Shown one piece after another: positions 5,201 to 6,049 of a stretch of 6,049 nt of DNA (position 1 is its first letter; each line of letters opens with the position of its first letter). The position numbers and the translations under genes are program-made. This stretch comes from JBBKWJ01 sp037968895 (GTDB lineage: Bacteria; Actinomycetota; Acidimicrobiia; Acidimicrobiales; SZUA-35), in assembly GCA_037968895.1 (NCBI GenBank), contig JBBKWJ010000045.1, positions 1 through 6,049 on the forward strand, given 5' to 3'. Under the pieces are notes generated by a model. The model was not told the origin of the DNA, searched no databases, and saw nothing but the letters and a program-made list of their open reading frames with translations.

Positions 5201-5941
5201 TTATCGGTGCCGCAGATACCGGTGAAAGAGCGTTCCGTCCTCATGCAAGGTTCGCTCCAGGCGAAGATCGCGCAACTCCCCTACCTTGCTGTGGTTGATG
5301 ATCCGAGGACTTGCACCTCCGAGCAAGAACGGAGCGACCGACAAGAACAGTTCATCGACAAGATCAGCGTCTACAAATGCTCCATTGAGAGTCGGACCGC
5401 CTTCGAGCAGCACTGTTCTCGCGCCGCTGGCTCCAAGTTGTTTCAACGCGTTCAACAAATCAACGTCGTCGTCGCCAGCCATGACGATGTCTGCCACCGC
5501 TGCAAGCTCGTTGCGGGCCGACTCGTCAGAGTTGGCCGTGGTGATGATTAGCGGTCTCGCATCGGGATCGAACACTTGATGTTGTGGATCGATGCTGAGG
5601 CTCCTTGTGACGATTGCAAGGCGCGGATGCGCTGCCTGGCCACGCGATCGCCGGTCGGCCTGGCTGGCTTCAGCCGTCTGGGGAGCGCTGTAGTTCTCGG
5701 CAATAACGGTTCCGGAAGCGACGATGATCACGTCAGGTATCGATCTCAGCGCTCCGAACACCGCCTTGTCTGCGTCGCCGCCTAGGCCACCCGAAGTCCC
5801 GTCCACGGCGATGCCACCGTCGGCGCTTGAGATCATGTTGCACATGACCCATGGACGATCACCGATTGGTGCTCGCTCATCGGCTCCGTACACCGACCGG
5901 ACATCGACTGTGTTCAGGGCTTCGGGGAAGATCTGCTGCAT
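5201..5941 (-). CDS. RibD C-terminal-domain (dihydrofolate reductase-fold) pyrimidine reductase family protein
   Basis: The 246-residue reading is a stand-alone RibD_C/DHFR-fold reductase, the domain that reduces the ribosyl group of the aminopyrimidine intermediate in riboflavin synthesis using NADPH. Numbering from ATG 5941, visible motifs are D-R-P-W-V-M-C-N-M-I-S-S-A-D-G (28-42), S-G-G-L-G-G-D-A-D (50-58), the cofactor-side V-I-I-V-A-S-G-T-V (71-79), the late L-L-E-G-G-P-T-L-N-G-A-F (178-189), and P-F-L-L-G-G (204-209). There is no deaminase domain, as in many actinobacterial 'pyrimidine reductase family' proteins whose exact substrate is not settled. The frame stays open to the window edge (GTG at 6049). 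I chose ATG 5941 because M-Q-Q-I-F-P matches the usual start of this family and a TACGAT box lies 7 nt before it; the 36 extra residues look unlike the family. Convergent with the upstream block. Confidence 0.85.
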   Translation of the reverse strand: MQQIFPEALNTVDVRSVYGADERAPIGDRPWVMCNMISSADGGIAVDGTSGGLGGDADKAVFGALRSIPDVIIVASGTVIAENYSAPQTAEASQADRRSRGQAAHPRLAIVTRSLSIDPQHQVFDPDARPLIITTANSDESARNELAAVADIVMAGDDDVDLLNALKQLGASGARTVLLEGGPTLNGAFVDADLVDELFLSVAPFLLGGASPRIINHSKVGELRDLRLERTLHEDGTLFHRYLRHR

Positions 5942-5948
5942 GGCCTCG

Positions 5949-5978
5949 ATCGTATCGAGGCAACGTGTTTCCTGTGAA
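5949..5978 (-). promoter_or_regulatory. Putative leaderless promoter of the reductase gene
   Basis: On the minus strand TTCACA (5973-5978, five of six to TTGACA) and TACGAT (5949-5954, TANNNT) are 18 nt apart, and the latter lies 7 nt before ATG 5941. This is the best promoter match in the window and supports the shorter start. A GAGG between box and ATG is only 2 nt from the start codon, too close for a normal Shine-Dalgarno. Confidence 0.45.
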
Positions 5979-6049
5979 CCTCGATACTCAACTCGTAAGC
6001 TACGGGTCAGCGAATCGAGGAGAGGCCTGATGGATTCCGAAATCTGCAC

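Noticed and set aside
5191..5208. Terminator between the convergent genes (ACCGA/TCGGT hairpin)
   Set aside because: The stem is only 5 bp, overlaps the reductase stop, and lacks a T-run on either strand.

Overview
The window is high-GC bacterial DNA whose gene content looks actinobacterial: a stand-alone RibD C-terminal-domain pyrimidine reductase, a fused two-half AhpD-like protein, a DUF222-like fragment, and several genes that lack a Shine-Dalgarno sequence but carry a TANNNT-type -10 box 6-7 nt before the start codon (leaderless style). A marine or soil actinobacterium, perhaps of the Acidimicrobiia, is an inference from this; no marker gene is present.

Layout. Positions 1-343 hold no intact gene: a possible 3' tail of an upstream gene, then a decayed DUF222-like fragment. 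At 344-1543 (minus) lies an M20 metallopeptidase/amidohydrolase. It diverges, across a 100-bp promoter region, from a monoacylglycerol-lipase-like alpha/beta hydrolase at 1644-2519 (plus). A plus-strand block follows: a type II haloacid-dehalogenase-like HAD protein (2555-3211), an AhpD-like protein (3235-4242), an unrecognised 171-residue protein (4317-4832) and a 91-residue protein built of two similar halves (4895-5170). The window closes with a convergent RibD-C reductase (5201-5941, minus).

The main discovery is the AhpD-like gene. A conventional reading breaks it into a 216-codon ORF ending in TGA and a 112-codon ORF in the same frame. The TGA (3883-3885) falls exactly on the second cysteine of the AhpD C-x-x-C redox motif, giving C-Y-F-U followed four residues later by the expected His and preceded by the expected Glu. 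The 335-residue product contains one other Cys and no more. An RNA hairpin suited to a bacterial SECIS element starts directly after the TGA. I read it as a selenoprotein: an AhpD-like thiol/selenol peroxidase or related oxidoreductase.

Working together: the HAD gene appears to open a transcript from its own leaderless-type promoter. The selenoprotein (strong Shine-Dalgarno), the unknown 171-residue protein and the 91-residue protein follow at 23, 74 and 62 nt. The last two may be partners or simply passengers; the sequence does not decide. The organism must encode selA/selB/selC/selD elsewhere if the selenocysteine reading is right.
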